DNA of 64,000 nt, taken from assembly GCA_038501625.1 (NCBI GenBank), contig JAZAYU010000006.1, forward strand, positions 10,524,181 through 10,588,180, read 5' to 3'. Shown here one piece after another: positions 22,164 to 34,190 of this stretch (the stretch's first letter is position 1; every line of letters starts with the position of its first letter). The notes below the pieces were generated by a model, which did not search any database, was not told the origin of the DNA, and worked only from the letters and a program-made list of their open reading frames with translations. Source of the stretch: Corbicula japonica. Lineage: Eukaryota; Mollusca; Bivalvia; Venerida; Cyrenidae. Made by a program: the position numbers and the translations under genes.

Positions 22164-23780
22164 GAGACAATGTTTCGCAAGCAAAAATCAGCCTTCTTGG
22201 TTCTGGGTCAAGGTAACTGTATAAAACAAAATTCAAAAACAAAAACAATGTTTGTTTTCCTTCAGTTGGAAGCCGGGACATCCTTGTGCTACCGAAAGGT
22301 TTCCGCGTTCTCTCCGTTAGCTTGCTCCTCAGAGAGGTTACTTAGTACTTAGTACAATTATAGTGTTGTAACACAAAGGCAGAATCAGATATACAGTGTA
22401 CGGTTCGTTCGATTGCTGTCGTAGTCTCTTACGAAGCTCAGCTTCTTTGAGAAGGCAGCATAGATCGAACAATCTGTTATCAAGATTCAGAGAGTCTATA
22501 GGAGATGGGAACTCCATACAATTAGGACTTCATAGTCCCAAGATAATAGTAGTGGCTGACGTCCACAGAGTTGAAGCGGCTCGATAGATAGTCCATAGAT
22601 AGAAAGTCGTGGCTTAGAAAGAAACTTGTTAAAGCCAAAACGTCTTTGTGATCAAACAAAACTTATTAGTTTCCAATATTAAATCATTGTAAATCACGTA
22701 GCTCAACATTTCATTCAATCATCTAAGCAAAGTAGCTTGAGAAAAATTACTATATAGTTGGTATACCAGCCACAGACTAAGGCATCGCCACCTTGTTAAC
22801 AAACCCTTTTATATTGTTCAAGGCTAAAAGATTGAACAGTCTTAGGTTCTCTTGGTAGCTCTTGACATCCCTTTATCCAATATATCGATATTTAAGCATA
22901 ATGTCTCTTATAGCAACTCATCATACGGATAAACTCAGTGCGTTCCTATGACATCTCTAGATTTGAATTCGATTTAATAGGTCTGGTATAGTCTAGACAA
23001 ACGTGTTAATCATTGGCATCCCGTCAGGTAAATTATGAATCATGAAACAATAACAACAATAATCGAACTATCTGGACTTATAATTGTGCCGCCAATTCAG
23101 CACATCTATCAGTTTATCAGTTTGCAGGGAGGCAATAATACGATTACGATTTGGTTTGTTTTGAACGTCATTTTTTGATTTGTCCGACTAGTGGTTAATC
23201 TTTCAAAGGTCTTAGGGTGTAATAAGACGAACACTTGGTCACGTTCCAAAATTACTTTATATGTAGATCAGTTTTTAACAGTTTATCTATTACTTGTAAA
23301 ACATAAATAGTTCTTTCTCATAAGTATAAATATTCCTAGTAAATTTCTAAGTGTCGTTTCCTAAACGCCTTACGTGGCCCATTCCGGCCGTCCGGCCGTT
23401 CACTTCTTCTCCCAATATACAGAACAATATCTGTGTTTTATACCTTTCTCTAGACTGTTCGTGAGGACGTATTATTTGTTCGAGATGACAGATTGACATA
23501 AGAATGTCTTCTATATCCATAAAACTACAGTTACAGTTATATAACGTCTTGCTTAATCATAGCAAGACCGAGTCCAATGTAATTAAAAGATACAGGTGAA
23601 GACATGAAATGACCTGTGGCTAAAATATTTTGACCGAGCAAGTAATTAGTAAACAAACTAATTGATGTTATCTAGGAAAGGATATTAGTAACTAAACAAG
23701 GCCCGTAATATATTTTAAAATATAAATGTTTAACACCTAATATGTTGGTAAATTATTAGCATAATTTCCTTATTACATTA
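22164..23780. other. unassigned region, no gene recognised
   Basis: The local GC content is a little higher than the surroundings. The plus-strand open frames at 22074-22352 and 22396-22587 and the minus-strand frame at 23347-23520 (57 codons from an ATG, beginning MDIEDILMSICHLEQ) have no recognisable domain. Any of them could be a fragment of an unrecognised element. Confidence 0.35.
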
Positions 23781-23786
23781 CATTTA

Positions 23787-23788
23787 TT

Positions 23789-23863
<75 letters not shown>

Positions 23864-23884
23864 CTCTTTCTTTCTTTCTTTCTC
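23787..23884. repeat. (CTTT)n microsatellite
   Basis: About 24 TTTC units with one TCTC interruption. Confidence 0.95.
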
Positions 23885-24417
23885 GCATAAACATAAAGAA
23901 AAGGCCACATTTGTACCGACAAGTGCTTAATAAATATCTGTAAATTTGTCTTTGATTTTTAATCTTTAAAATTATATACAGCTACGGTCAAACTTTTGTG
24001 GATATACTAGTAAACGGGCGATGGTATGTAGTCATGTTTTACGAATATCTGTTTAATTTTCGATGATAATTTATTAACGTTGCGAAAAATATAAGATACG
24101 AGCTCGTATATACAAGCTAGACCGAAAATCGTTTGTCAAACTAGGAAAAATAAAAAAAAGAAAGAGGGACGAAGGAAAAAGTTGACATCTCAAGCAACTT
24201 AAAAAAATCACTATAAAGAAGAATGACATCATACCAAAGAAGAAACGCTTCTGGTGTAGAAAGTTAAACGTAATAAACCACACAAATAGAAAATTACTAA
24301 GATTCAGTAAAGTGAAGTCAAACATGTCACTCAGCGCAGATGTGTACTCATTAATCCGAACAAAACAACATTGAATCTTAAGCGATCTTCACTGAAGATA
24401 TGGGCAAAGCAAACGAT

Positions 24418-24552
24418 GGCCTAAGATCTTAAAACTAAATCAGGAGACCAATTTCAAATCACATGCATTTGACTGGCTGAAATTTGGACATTTCAGCCAA
24501 TGACATTCTTGGGACTTGAGACTGATATAATCTTAGTTTTATGATATGGGCA
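24418..24552. repeat. diverged family F foldback
   Basis: GATCTTAAAACTAAATCAGG, GACTGGCTGAAATTTGG, CATTTCAGCCAATGACATTC and AATCTTAGTTTTATGATATGGGC preserve the arm order with many substitutions. An old copy. Confidence 0.6.
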
Positions 24553-24774
24553 GAGTAATTTTTATATTTTATTTCTGTGTTTCTTTATTAACAAAGCTTA
24601 TACGAGTATAAGTGGCGATATAGAAATAGGAAGTGTCTTAAAAACTGAAATAAAATTCTTAAATTAAAAATTTTAATGACTAAATTACATTTTAATGATT
24701 CAATAAGATGATAAATAATAACATTTTTGAGAAAATATCACATAAAATGCATAATATCTATAACAATTATTTTC

Positions 24775-24858
24775 CCGGACCCCGAGACAATATGGGTTGT
24801 CTCCGGGTCCGGGTCCGGACCTCGAGACCAAGAGTATAGAGCTCCGGACCCGGAGACA
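24775..24858. repeat. GC-rich triple inverted repeat
   Basis: Three 15-17 base arms: CCCGGACCCCGAGACAA, TTGTCTCCGGGTCCGGG and CCGGACCCGGAGACA. The middle arm can pair with either neighbour (16 of 17 with the left across a six-base loop, 15 of 15 with the right). It is strikingly GC-rich for this AT-rich region. Confidence 0.65.
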
Positions 24859-26260
24859 CTTCCATAGAAATAATGATGGCAATCATGAAGCAAAGAGTAG
24901 CACTTCTCATTTAGTTTTTAATTACTTCAAACTGGAGTGTAGATTCGAAAAGTGAGGAACACAACATGTATGTTGTTATAGACGACTGCTACAGTTTCTT
25001 ATCTTGTTTTCCTTCCAACTGATTATGGAAACAAATCAGCATTGATGAATTTTTACCAAGAATCATTAACGTGCTTCTAATTATCTTGTCCTAATTAAAT
25101 TCTAATAATTATCACCTCAACGCAGATACATACCAAGTGATCAAACAATTTTTTTCCATAAATACTGAGTTCAGTAGGATCAATTACATAAGAATAGATG
25201 CTGGTGACTGAAAATTAAAAGCCAATGGTATCCGTCACAGCGTGTGAAAATTGCGCGTCACCGTTTCCCAACCGATCCCTTCCTGAGGTGGTAAAATTTT
25301 TTCGGTCATTATTGAGGTTTCCAGTGGAAACAAAGAAGCTGTATGATTAAGCGACCGACACCTGCATTCAAGGTTTCGACGTTTTGGGTTCGAGCTTTTT
25401 ATAATAATATCTTTATAATTATAATATATGTAAAAAAATTGGCGGGACCGGCATGCTATGAGGTTTCCCGGGTGCTTGAGATTATGATTCTCGAGATTTC
25501 GAAGATTCACTGGACTGATGTCATAAAAAATATGAAATAAAATTAATTAAATAAAATAAAAATAAATATGAAATCATGTTTGTTGAAATTTGTTGAGCTT
25601 TTAAGTTTGACATTTTTGCCACTTGAAGTACGCGCAGCCGTTGTCATTTAACGGTACATAAATATGTATACTGAGCCGAAATGAAACTTGACAAAAATAA
25701 CATGTAGACCTTCTATTACGTTAATGATGTCAGTGAATGCTTATATCTGGAGAAATGTGATCCCCAATATGTTTATCTTCGAAATTGTCGGTTCAGTATC
25801 TATCAGTTTAAAAAAAGAAAGAAGAATAGAAACGTAGTTGCGGAAAATTAAGCGTTGGATTTTGTTCTTTGTTTAATTAAAAGGGGAGGGGGGTAATTTT
25901 CAAAAACGGATATTTAAGTAAATGTATCTTATTTTTTTCATCAGTAGGGTTTAAAAATTGAGTTCTTCCTTCTGTTAAAGCCATTAACTTCTTAATTTGA
26001 CATTCAAATAATCTGTTTGAGACTTCAAATTATCGATCTCACCTTAGAGAAAAGGAGATAACCCTGACCTTTGTGAAAAAATAACATCATCTTCCAGCTT
26101 TATCAAATGTCAAGATACAAGCAAATATCACAAATTTAATGAAAGATAATTAAAATTAAGCATCACTTAACAAAAGTTTTGAATTTAAAAACTGGTAAGT
26201 TTTCATTTTTGTTCGGTATATTTAAGTCAAAAGCACCAACCGCTCATGATATAACTGAAC
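24859..26260. other. no recognisable feature
   Basis: AT-rich. Open frames at 25235-25540 on both strands overlap each other and have no motifs. Confidence 0.4.
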
Positions 26261-26262
26261 TT

Positions 26263-26415
26263 ATTACATGAACTATAAATAGACGCAACGCGATTGGTCA
26301 CACCCCTAAAATAACCGAGTCAATAAATCTAGATATTGACCCGCTTTCGCTGATATTGACCTGTCTATAAATAGAATCCGAAAGTTTCTGTCTTTTATAT
26401 TATTTATAGTTCATG

Positions 26416-26419
<4 letters not shown>
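26263..26419. repeat. foldback with ATGAACTATAAATA ends
   Basis: ATTACATGAACTATAAATA at the left is inverted as TATTTATAGTTCATGTAGT at the right. CTATAAATAG recurs internally, and GATATTGACC motifs resemble those of the foldback at 26492. Confidence 0.65.

Positions 26420-26465
<46 letters not shown>
26420..26465. repeat. (TA)n microsatellite
   Basis: About 23 TA units, directly adjoining the right end of the preceding foldback. A further TTTATAGTTCATTTA follows, so the microsatellite separates two copies of the end sequence. Confidence 0.9.
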
Positions 26466-26470
<5 letters not shown>

Positions 26471-26491
26471 GTTCATTTAATAAAACAGTTA

Positions 26492-26632
26492 TTTACTTAT
26501 TAGCTGGGAAATATGCTGTTGATATTGACCGCAAAAATCGTTATTGACCTCGGCTATCGCCTTGGTCAATAACGATTTTTTAGGTCAATATCACAGCATA
26601 TTTCCCAGCTAATAAGGAAATAATTGTATACT
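26492..26632. repeat. long hairpin foldback, about 60-bp arms
   Basis: CTTATTAGCTGGGAAATATG in the left arm is matched by CATATTTCCCAGCTAATAAG in the right. GGTCAATAACGATTTTT and its complement face each other closer to the centre. Confidence 0.8.
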
Positions 26633-28585
26633 TAGTAATAAACGACGAGCATCTCCAATTAAATCTGACAAGAACTATCTAGAATCTGATTAGTATTATT
26701 AAGTTAAAAGAAGTTAACAAGAGTGTTTACGACAAATCGGGTAACCTAACAAGACTGCGAATTATCTAGAATTAGACATTAAGATACGTCAGAGAATCCA
26801 AAAAAATGGTTCATATTAATATAATTATTGGTTTCTGAAAACTCCTAGTCTGCGTGGGAAGGCCGGATCTGTATATGCGACTGCTCTTCGCCATTTATAC
26901 TCGAAATGAAAAAGATGCTCCACTGGTCTCCCAAAATTTTGCTTACTTCACCGACTTCGATAAAGTGTTCATCTCATTAAAAAAAAAACAAATTAAAGAT
27001 TCTATTAAAAGATTGTCGTGAATGTATAACCCAAATAAAATATCTCACGTGTGCGTGCGAGGTTCGGATGGGTATTAAATATTTACTATAAAACAATTAT
27101 GGGGTTTCAACATTGTTTGATAAAGACTTGTAAAGTAAATATATGATATGCATGGACATTAAATTATAACAAAATAAAATTTAAAAAAAAACAAAACAAA
27201 ATTCAAACAGAAATATATACTTTTTGCACCTTTTGCAAAATAAAATATTTTCCAACTATGCATAATCATGACGCACCAGGGCAAAATGGGGTTCATTGCC
27301 AATGCGACCGGTTAAGACCCAGATCAGCCAGAATATTCAGACTCTGAGATCAGGGTCTAGTCGTTCGCCAGTCAGTCAGATAACCATTTGTACATGCATT
27401 TAGAAAACAGCTTAGTTCTCTTCAGACTTTGTATGTCTGCAATTAATCAGTATCTACACTGAGTGCAATCCCCACTTTGTTAAAATGCTGCACGTACATG
27501 TATGTTGTAATCTATATGCCACAGTTTGATTAAGTAAACAAATGGCAAGTTCTTGTTCATTCTGCAAGTCGAGATGGTGGATATCGAATGTAAGCCGGCG
27601 GTTAGATACATACAAAAGGTGTATTCGCCCCAACACAGTACAACTGAACTTCATGAACAAAATAAATCGCTAATGACAATGCCAAACAATATCACATTCA
27701 ACGTTTTTTTCCGGCTTCAGCTTAAAATCCAAGCAATTAGCCGACCAATTTTGAAAAAAACTTTTAGCGGTATTGCGAAATTACGAGAAAAGCTTCAATC
27801 GCGTAGCAACGATAGAAACACTTTTTCGGCTGGCATCCGATGTCCTGGAGATCGACCGAGTTGCGATTGGGAAATCTGATGTCTATACATCGATGGACAC
27901 CGCGATCATGATATTACCCTACCATGGTTACTTGATTGATTTTTTTATATACAAATGCTTCGGTTGAAAGTATATTGATTAAAATCCTGTTTCATTTTGT
28001 TTGTGTTCTAATTTATACATTTAAACTTTACATCAAGTTGACTTTATTTAATGTCCTTGTAGAACTGATTTTTGCATGTTTAAACGTAATAAAAATGAAT
28101 CAAGTCCAATAAAGAAAACTACATAGCCGCCCCGCATTTTCACTCCTACCTCCTAACACATGTACACTTTTATAATAGTAATTCTGTATGTTTTATTTTG
28201 TTTTTGATGGTTATGTAATAGGGTTATTTTTACGCATGTTTCAACTTCCGAAAAAATGAATTCATTCCTAGAAAAGATAATTAAATTAAAAAGCCGCTCC
28301 CCTTACCACCCCTTTCCACAACAAACGTACAATCTAATCTGTATAGTTTTTATTTTAATTTTGTTGGTTTTTACCTTATTCAATGCAAAGAAGATGGATT
28401 TGTTAAAGGCAACGTATACAATACAGACAACACAATAAATCCGTGGATAGGAAAACAATGATTTCTCTATTATTATCTTTACTGGTATTAAAACTTAAAC
28501 ATAACTATTAAAATGTTGACTGAATCTCAATATTTTTACAGCGTTATGTTCATGAATATGTTGAACGAAAGAAAATTCATCAGAT
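26633..28585. other. unassigned region with a segment duplicated at 31.25 kb
   Basis: The segment 27896-27982 recurs at 31252-31337 with few differences (GATCATGATATTACCCTACC, then GGTTACTTGATTGATTT, then ACAAATGCTTCGG). An open frame at 27773-27967 ends inside it, and part of that reading (IMILPY-GYLIDFF) is kept in the second copy, but no protein family is recognised. Confidence 0.4.
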
Positions 28586-28587
28586 CT

Positions 28588-28735
28588 GGGCTGGAGGTTA
28601 TAAAGCTGAGATTGGAAACCAGTCTCAAATCTCAAGCATCTGATTGGCTGAAATGGCGACCAGTCGCCATTTCAGCCAATCAGATGCTTGAGATTTGAGA
28701 CTGGTTTCCATGCTCAGTTTTATAACCTTGGGCAC
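28588..28735. repeat. family F foldback, 0.6 kb upstream of the channel start codon
   Basis: GGGCTGGAGGTTATAAAGCTGAG at left, TCAGTTTTATAACCTTGGGC at right, with near-perfect arms meeting at GGCGACCAGTCGCC. CCAAT boxes are in both arms. Confidence 0.85.
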
Positions 28736-29310
28736 AGGTCATCTGTTGGCTCTGCTGAAGTAGGCAAAGTATTGACCAGCTTCCTTTATGCTCGAATCAG
28801 CCGCGGGGAAGATATTTTGTGATAAGCCGCTAAAACGAATCCGTTATTAATAAATACCTTTAATTGATATTATCTGTCAATGTTTACAATACTGAAAAAT
28901 TGCTATAGTAACGGCAAAGTTATTCCTTGTAAATGCAAACAGCTCTTTCTCTCCTTAATACAAAATACTGTGTGTTAAACAGGAGACGCGACAAAAAGCA
29001 ATAATGAAATCGACATCAGTCAAGAGATGCCAATAGAATGTTATTTGACCACGACAGACGATAGAGTACACAGCGTCGTTCAATCTATACTATAGGAATG
29101 ATGGATTAGAATTTTTTTTCAAAGTCTGTCTGATGAAGTTTTCTATGTATGGAATTTAAATAAAATATTTAGCTTGGTGAGTAACGTAAAACGAGTTGCG
29201 ATGAATTGTTGGGATTAGGAATTTTAATAATAGAGTAAACGAAGATATGATCTGAATAATTTAATAAATAAATCATTGTGTGAAACACCATAGAGGGGAC
29301 TTTTTAGCGG

Positions 29311-29330
29311 TATGGGGCTTGTTCCCCATA
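29311..29330 (+). promoter_or_regulatory. short hairpin just upstream of the channel start codon
   Basis: TATGGGG and CCCCATA form a 7-bp stem with loop CTTGTT, ending eight bases before the ATG. If it is in the 5' UTR it would sit where the scanning ribosome initiates. Confidence 0.4.
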
Positions 29331-29338
29331 GCTAAGTA

Positions 29339-29675
29339 ATGGCAAGGACCCACAAAGGCTGCTGTTCGAGTCTACATTTACGCGAAGACAATGCCCGGTT
29401 CTTTCTATTAATGCTCGTAATGACGTCTTACATGCTAGCTGGTGCTTCTATTTTTATGGTTCTTGAAGGTGAAAATGAACAAAAAGAGAAAGAAAAATAC
29501 AGAAATCATTTACAGGATTTCTACGACAAATATCCCTCAGTTAACAAAAGTGACCTTCAGGCGTTGCTCAAAGTTCATTCCGAAGCGGAATCGGCGGGGT
29601 TTGTTGGAGACAAGCGGCCACGATGGGACTTTTCCGGCTCATTTTACTTCGTTGGAACCGTTGTTTCTACCATAG
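29339..29675 (+). CDS. KCNK13-like: two-pore-domain K+ channel (THIK type), coding exon 1
   Basis: Encodes residues 1-113 of a 407-residue channel. The ATG at 29339 has G at -3 and +4, and the frame begins MARTHKGCC. The motif LREDNARF just before the first membrane segment (about residues 20-42) is typical of THIK channels. Residues 43-97 form the extracellular cap, with a glycosylation sequon NKS at 69-71. PRWDFSGSFYFVGTVVSTIG leads into the first pore loop. The exon ends at 29675, followed by donor GTATGC, and splits the first glycine codon of the selectivity filter (phase 1). This position is the intron site widely conserved in K2P genes. KCNK12 and KCNK13 of vertebrates are the closest relatives by recall. 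This is probably the single invertebrate orthologue of both. Upstream untranslated exons were not identified. Confidence 0.93.
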
Positions 29676-29984
29676 GTATGCAATGATAGTCTTTTAAAAG
29701 ATCCCTATAGATTTAAATAGTAAAGAATTATTTTAATTATATAAATTTTATGATGGATGACTTAATGTACATGTCGTATTTTAAATCGTTTACAGTAATA
29801 GTGACAATAGCGTTAAAGGTTTGCAACATTTAGTAAAGATTTAGGCGGTTTTAACATATCTAGTTTAAACTTTAGTTTTTTCTTCATTAATTCTGTGAGC
29901 AGCCAACCTTGATGATCCGGCATTTTGTATTAAGACCAGACTAAGAGTTTATTGATACTATAGATAAAAAGATGAAAGCCATCG

Positions 29985-30510
29985 AACACGACAACAATGG
30001 AAAATTGCACGTTCGGTTTGATTGAGCCTAATTGTGGACAGTAATGGAAATGCATATTACTGCCTAGCCCCGGGTTGAGCGCAACTCACTTTTTACACCA
30101 ACAAACAGTACAAATTTGACCATCCCAAACGATGGTGTGCATATGGCGTTGGACATGGAACCCTCAATGCGGTATTTTCAGATTAATACCATTCCATGTT
30201 CAGCGGCGTATGGTCACCAGATAAAAGAATGGGTTTTGCCCTAAACGAGAAAACAATGGGCGGAACTAAGCAGAATAGAATTTTGACAGGGGACTTTAGA
30301 ATATAAATCCTGCATATCACAGACAATGCCAAAGGCAAAATTTAAAAAGCAGGAAGTATATCCTTGGGGGTGATTGAACAATATCCAAATCTATATTGGC
30401 TGGGAAGATGAAACCACCCATCACAAAACTGGCCGAAATATTAAACAAAGATAATTTTAGAAGTACTATTACCATAGTACATAAGTATCGTGTCCAACGA
30501 CCTTCAAAGG
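29985..30510 (+). repeat. family B repeat, longest plus-strand copy
   Basis: Runs from ATCGAACACGACAACAATGG through GCCTAGCCCCGGGTTGAGCG, GTTGGACATGGAACCC, CATTCCATGTTCAGCGGCG, GAAAACAATGGGCGGAAC and GGAAGTATATCCTTGGG to the AAACCACCCATCA segment. It contains the inverted CATGGAA/TTCCATG core. Confidence 0.75.
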
Positions 30511-30889
30511 ACGTAATTTAGAACAGCACTGATTGAATATACTGATTGTATGACATCGTTTATATCGATCAGTATTGATTGGTCGATTCTTCACGATATG
30601 AGAATAAAGAAATGTAAATTTTGCAGGGAGTAAAATTAATACAAAAGTGAATTTTCTCGGTGTTCCCAGATAGATCCTCTTTAAAAATACTTAAAGCGGC
30701 ATTACTTCAATTTACCCCGCTCTTGTATGAAATATTACATGTATTTGGAACGATAGGCACAAATTTACAGCATTAGTTTGAGCTAATACAATTTTAATTT
30801 ACTAAAATAAATTTGGTCCGCGCGACTAAAAGCGAAAGTAGGATTTCCGAAACGTCACAGAAATCGAGATCTCACATGAAGTGGTCTCT

Positions 30890-30948
30890 TCATTATATTT
30901 AGCTTCTTAAAAGTTAGCTCCATTATATTTAGCTTCTTAAAAGTTAGT
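30890..30948. repeat. 27-30 bp tandem duplication
   Basis: CATTATATTTAGCTTCTTAA followed by AAGTTAG occurs twice in tandem. Confidence 0.85.
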
Positions 30949-31251
30949 TAACGATAATTTAACAATATCATTGAAAACCCCACCATAAGAAAGAATTCGC
31001 TCGGACCTTTTGTGTTCTGTTAGAGAGTTTATATATTGGAGTCTATATGGACAAATATGATTTTTCAATAGTATATTCTTACTTATATTCCCGAATGTAG
31101 GTACAAGAAAATGTCTCGTACAAACGAGAAAGTAGGAAGAATATTACAAGTTATTAGCGCACGTACATGACTTTATACATTTGTTCATGTTTTACAATGG
31201 CGTTAACCGGCATTCCTACTTGACGAATTATGACCATTTAATAAGTTAAAT

Positions 31252-31337
31252 GACACCGTGATCATGATATTACCCTACCGTGGTTACTTGATTGATTTCT
31301 TTACATACAAATGCTTCGGCTGAAAGTATATTGATGG
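31252..31337 (+). repeat. second copy of the 27.9 kb segment
   Basis: Shares GATCATGATATTACCCTACC through AAAGTATATTGAT with 27896-27982. Orientation is the same. Confidence 0.75.
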
Positions 31338-31437
31338 TATTTTGCTCTGTTGATACATGAACTGTGCATAATATGCAAAAATAATCACATTATTGGAGTA
31401 TTCAAATTAAAACAAAAATTATTTTTTATTTGTCAGA

Positions 31438-31515
31438 GGTTCGGACAGGATATCGAAAATCCGGCCCGAATGAACTGCCGAGTTGTCGCAAAAGCCGGAT
31501 TTTCTCATCCGAACC
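31438..31515. repeat. bipartite hairpin
   Basis: GGTTCGGA...GAAAATCCGGC pairs with GCCGGATTTTC...TCCGAACC, giving 8 plus 11 base pairs with an asymmetric internal loop and a 28-base apical loop. It is GC-rich relative to its surroundings. Confidence 0.6.
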
Positions 31516-32469
31516 GCGCATAAGTGAAATATACTTTTTATTGCATACAATTTATCTATTACGCCATTTCGTTAATGTTTTTCTCAAATGCATTTTATTA
31601 TTATCCAAGAGAAAGAATTTATTTCCCACTAGTAATATTAAAATACGTCATGCCTTGTCTTACGTCGTAGCATCTAACTTTTCTTACATATACATGTGGG
31701 ACAGTAAAATCGTAGTTCATGAACACGAGAAAAAACACCGTCTGGTATACAAAAATGATTATGTTGTCCGAGAATAATATTGATTTAAAATTAATAATGT
31801 TATGGCCTTAATTACAACCAAACATCCAGGGTTAATGACAGAACAACCAACAACCGAGGAACAAAACTATAAATTAAACCATATTGATTTAGCAATATTT
31901 GCTCTTCCAGTGTTTGCTTGGTCTTAGTTTGATGTAAACATTGTACCTTACACTACTAACAATCAAAGGGGGAGTTGTTTAAACTTGAAGGAAAACTATT
32001 CATCGCCCCTTTTAAACATCAATTTATATTTGTTTTTATTTCAATCATCATTTCAGCGAAAATAGGAGATGGCCCTCTGTTCTCTGTTCGAGTTCATGAA
32101 TAGTTATAGACATGTATGGCATTTTTTTCCACATTACATTTTCTCACATTCACTTACTGGTGATGAATACTTAAACATTTTCAAATGTGGCATATGTGTT
32201 TTTTTTCAAAAAGGGGTTACAATACACAACTTATATAACAAAAGGGTGTTCCAACATACATTTCAAACAAGCCTCCAAACAATCGATGACGTATATACAT
32301 GTAATGGTCGAAATATTTGTGTAACTGACAAAATAGTCGCCTCATAAATTGCATAAATTATAGGTATACACAAAATTAGCTGTCAAACTGAATAAATATA
32401 TTACATGTATTAGAATATGTTAATTATTATGAAATTTCTTTATCTGAAAACGTCATGGGAACATACCAG

Positions 32470-32620
32470 TGCTCAAGGTTAAAAAACTGAGCATAGAAAC
32501 CAGTCTCAAATCTCTAGCATATGATTGGCTGAAATGGCGACCAGTCGCCATTTCAGCCAATCAGATGCTTGAGATTTGATACTGGTTTCCAAACTCATGT
32601 TAATAACCTTCAGCCCAGAC
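32470..32620. repeat. family F foldback
   Basis: Left end CTCAAGGTTAAAAAACTGAGC, right end CTCATGTTAATAACCTTCAGCCC, centre GGCGACCAGTCGCC. Confidence 0.8.
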
Positions 32621-33035
32621 TCTCAGGGGAAAACCTGTGTGGCAGTCAACGTTTGGACGGAAAAACAAGGAACTGGTTCATCTGCTAATTTGAGCACTTA
32701 TAACGGTGAAACATTTTTTGAATCAATCACATTGCATTATTTAAAAGTTGCCTGTCTCAGTTTATTTGATAGGCTGATTTTCAGTCTGACTTTTACAGGT
32801 AATGGTTCAACACATGAGATCGTTCACGCCCTTTAAAAAATAAGTATAAGGACGAACAGATTTCTTCTTGTGTGTTATCACCCAAAAGTTGGACATTTCG
32901 CTCCCAACGGGGGACCGTTATAGTTATTAGGGTGTCAAATTTAAAATACACATAATTCGTGGAAACATTTCTAAATTTGAGGGGAGGGGATATGTCATGG
33001 TACTAATCTAGTCACTATTTGGATAAAAGACGAAT

Positions 33036-33115
33036 AAGCTCGCGGATAGCTCGGTCGCGAGAGCACTTGCCTTACTCGAATGTTCGAATCTGGCTTCACA
33101 TTTTTCTCACCCTGT
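33036..33115 (+). repeat. tRNA-related SINE head
   Basis: GCGGATAGCTCGGTCGCGAGAG is a good A box region, and ATGTTCGAATCTGG lies at B-box distance. The arms do not close as a tRNA. Confidence 0.55.
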
Positions 33116-33456
33116 GACACTATGCTTGGCCGTTTAATTTTCCTACAGGCCTCCAAGCAAACAATAACCTATTCATATCTCAACAATATGTAAAAATGCC
33201 ATGTAATAATGCACATTTTGGCTAAAACTGCACATTTATATTGATGCCACATAAAAACTTGCACTGAACACAAAGATCACATGAAATGAGACAAATTAGA
33301 TCCATATATCCTATCTTTATACATGTAAAAATGAATTGGGATTACAATATTGTCGTTCACAGCTTGAACCCAAATATTCTATTCTTTGAAAAAAAAACTT
33401 GCTTAAAGAAGATTAGAATGTTGTAGAAACAGCTACAGAAATAATTTGTTATACAG

Positions 33457-33518
33457 TACCCAATGTTATAAACCTGAGCATGGAAACCAGTCTCAGCTTT
33501 ATAACCTTGGGCACAGAT
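33457..33518. repeat. family F foldback, internally deleted
   Basis: CCCAATGTTATAAACCTGAGC, then GGAAACCAGTCTC joined straight to AGCTTTATAACCTTGGGC. Only the outer parts of both arms remain. Confidence 0.7.
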
Positions 33519-33919
33519 CTGAGGCTGAAACATAAATCATGCTAATTTAAAATTATTGTCAGTCGGCTTTAGAACAGGTCAGCTCTTGTCTAAATAAATC
33601 ATAAAAACTCCAATCATTACTTCCATAATTTTCTTTCACGAGGTTATATGATCGAGGAAATTTAATAAATTGAGCGGACAATTATATACAACCTATATAA
33701 TGAACAGCGATGTATACATAATATCACGAACCTATTGATTTGAATTTGTAAAAAGACCCCAGGCGTCTCTTTGTTCACCTGTGGAATTACCGTTAATGAC
33801 TACACCAGATGAATCCAAATCAATTTTAGTATAATATTCGTATGTATAGTAGGTTACCAATAACTAGGCAGTCGCGTGACTGACTGATGCATTTAAAAAC
33901 TGGACCCAAGATAAATGAG

Positions 33920-34190
33920 ACTTGAGGCCTGTCTAATATCATAAGTAGGGAAGCACTCTTTCCCATACTACCCTCTAAAGCTAAAATGGCGAAGAGCCAC
34001 AATTTCAGCTAATCAGATGATTGATATTTAAGGCTGGTCTCCAGTATCCAAGGTTATAAAACTGAGCATGGAAACCAGTCTCAAATCTCAAGCATCTGAT
34101 TGGCTGAAATGGCGACCAGTCGCCATTTCAGCCAATCAGATACTTGTGATTTGAGACTGGTTTCCAATCTCAGCTTTATAACCTTCAGGC
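33920..34190. repeat. two adjacent family F foldbacks, one old and one young
   Basis: 33920-34048 is a diverged copy (CTAAAATGGCGAAGAGCCAC, TTTCAGCTAATCAGATGATTG). It abuts an intact copy at 34049-34190 with AAGGTTATAAAACTGAGC ends and centre GGCGACCAGTCGCC. Confidence 0.75.

Noticed and set aside
22396..22587. 63-residue frame with Ser/Arg-rich sequence
   Set aside because: No recognisable family, no transcript signals, and no sign of conservation within the window.
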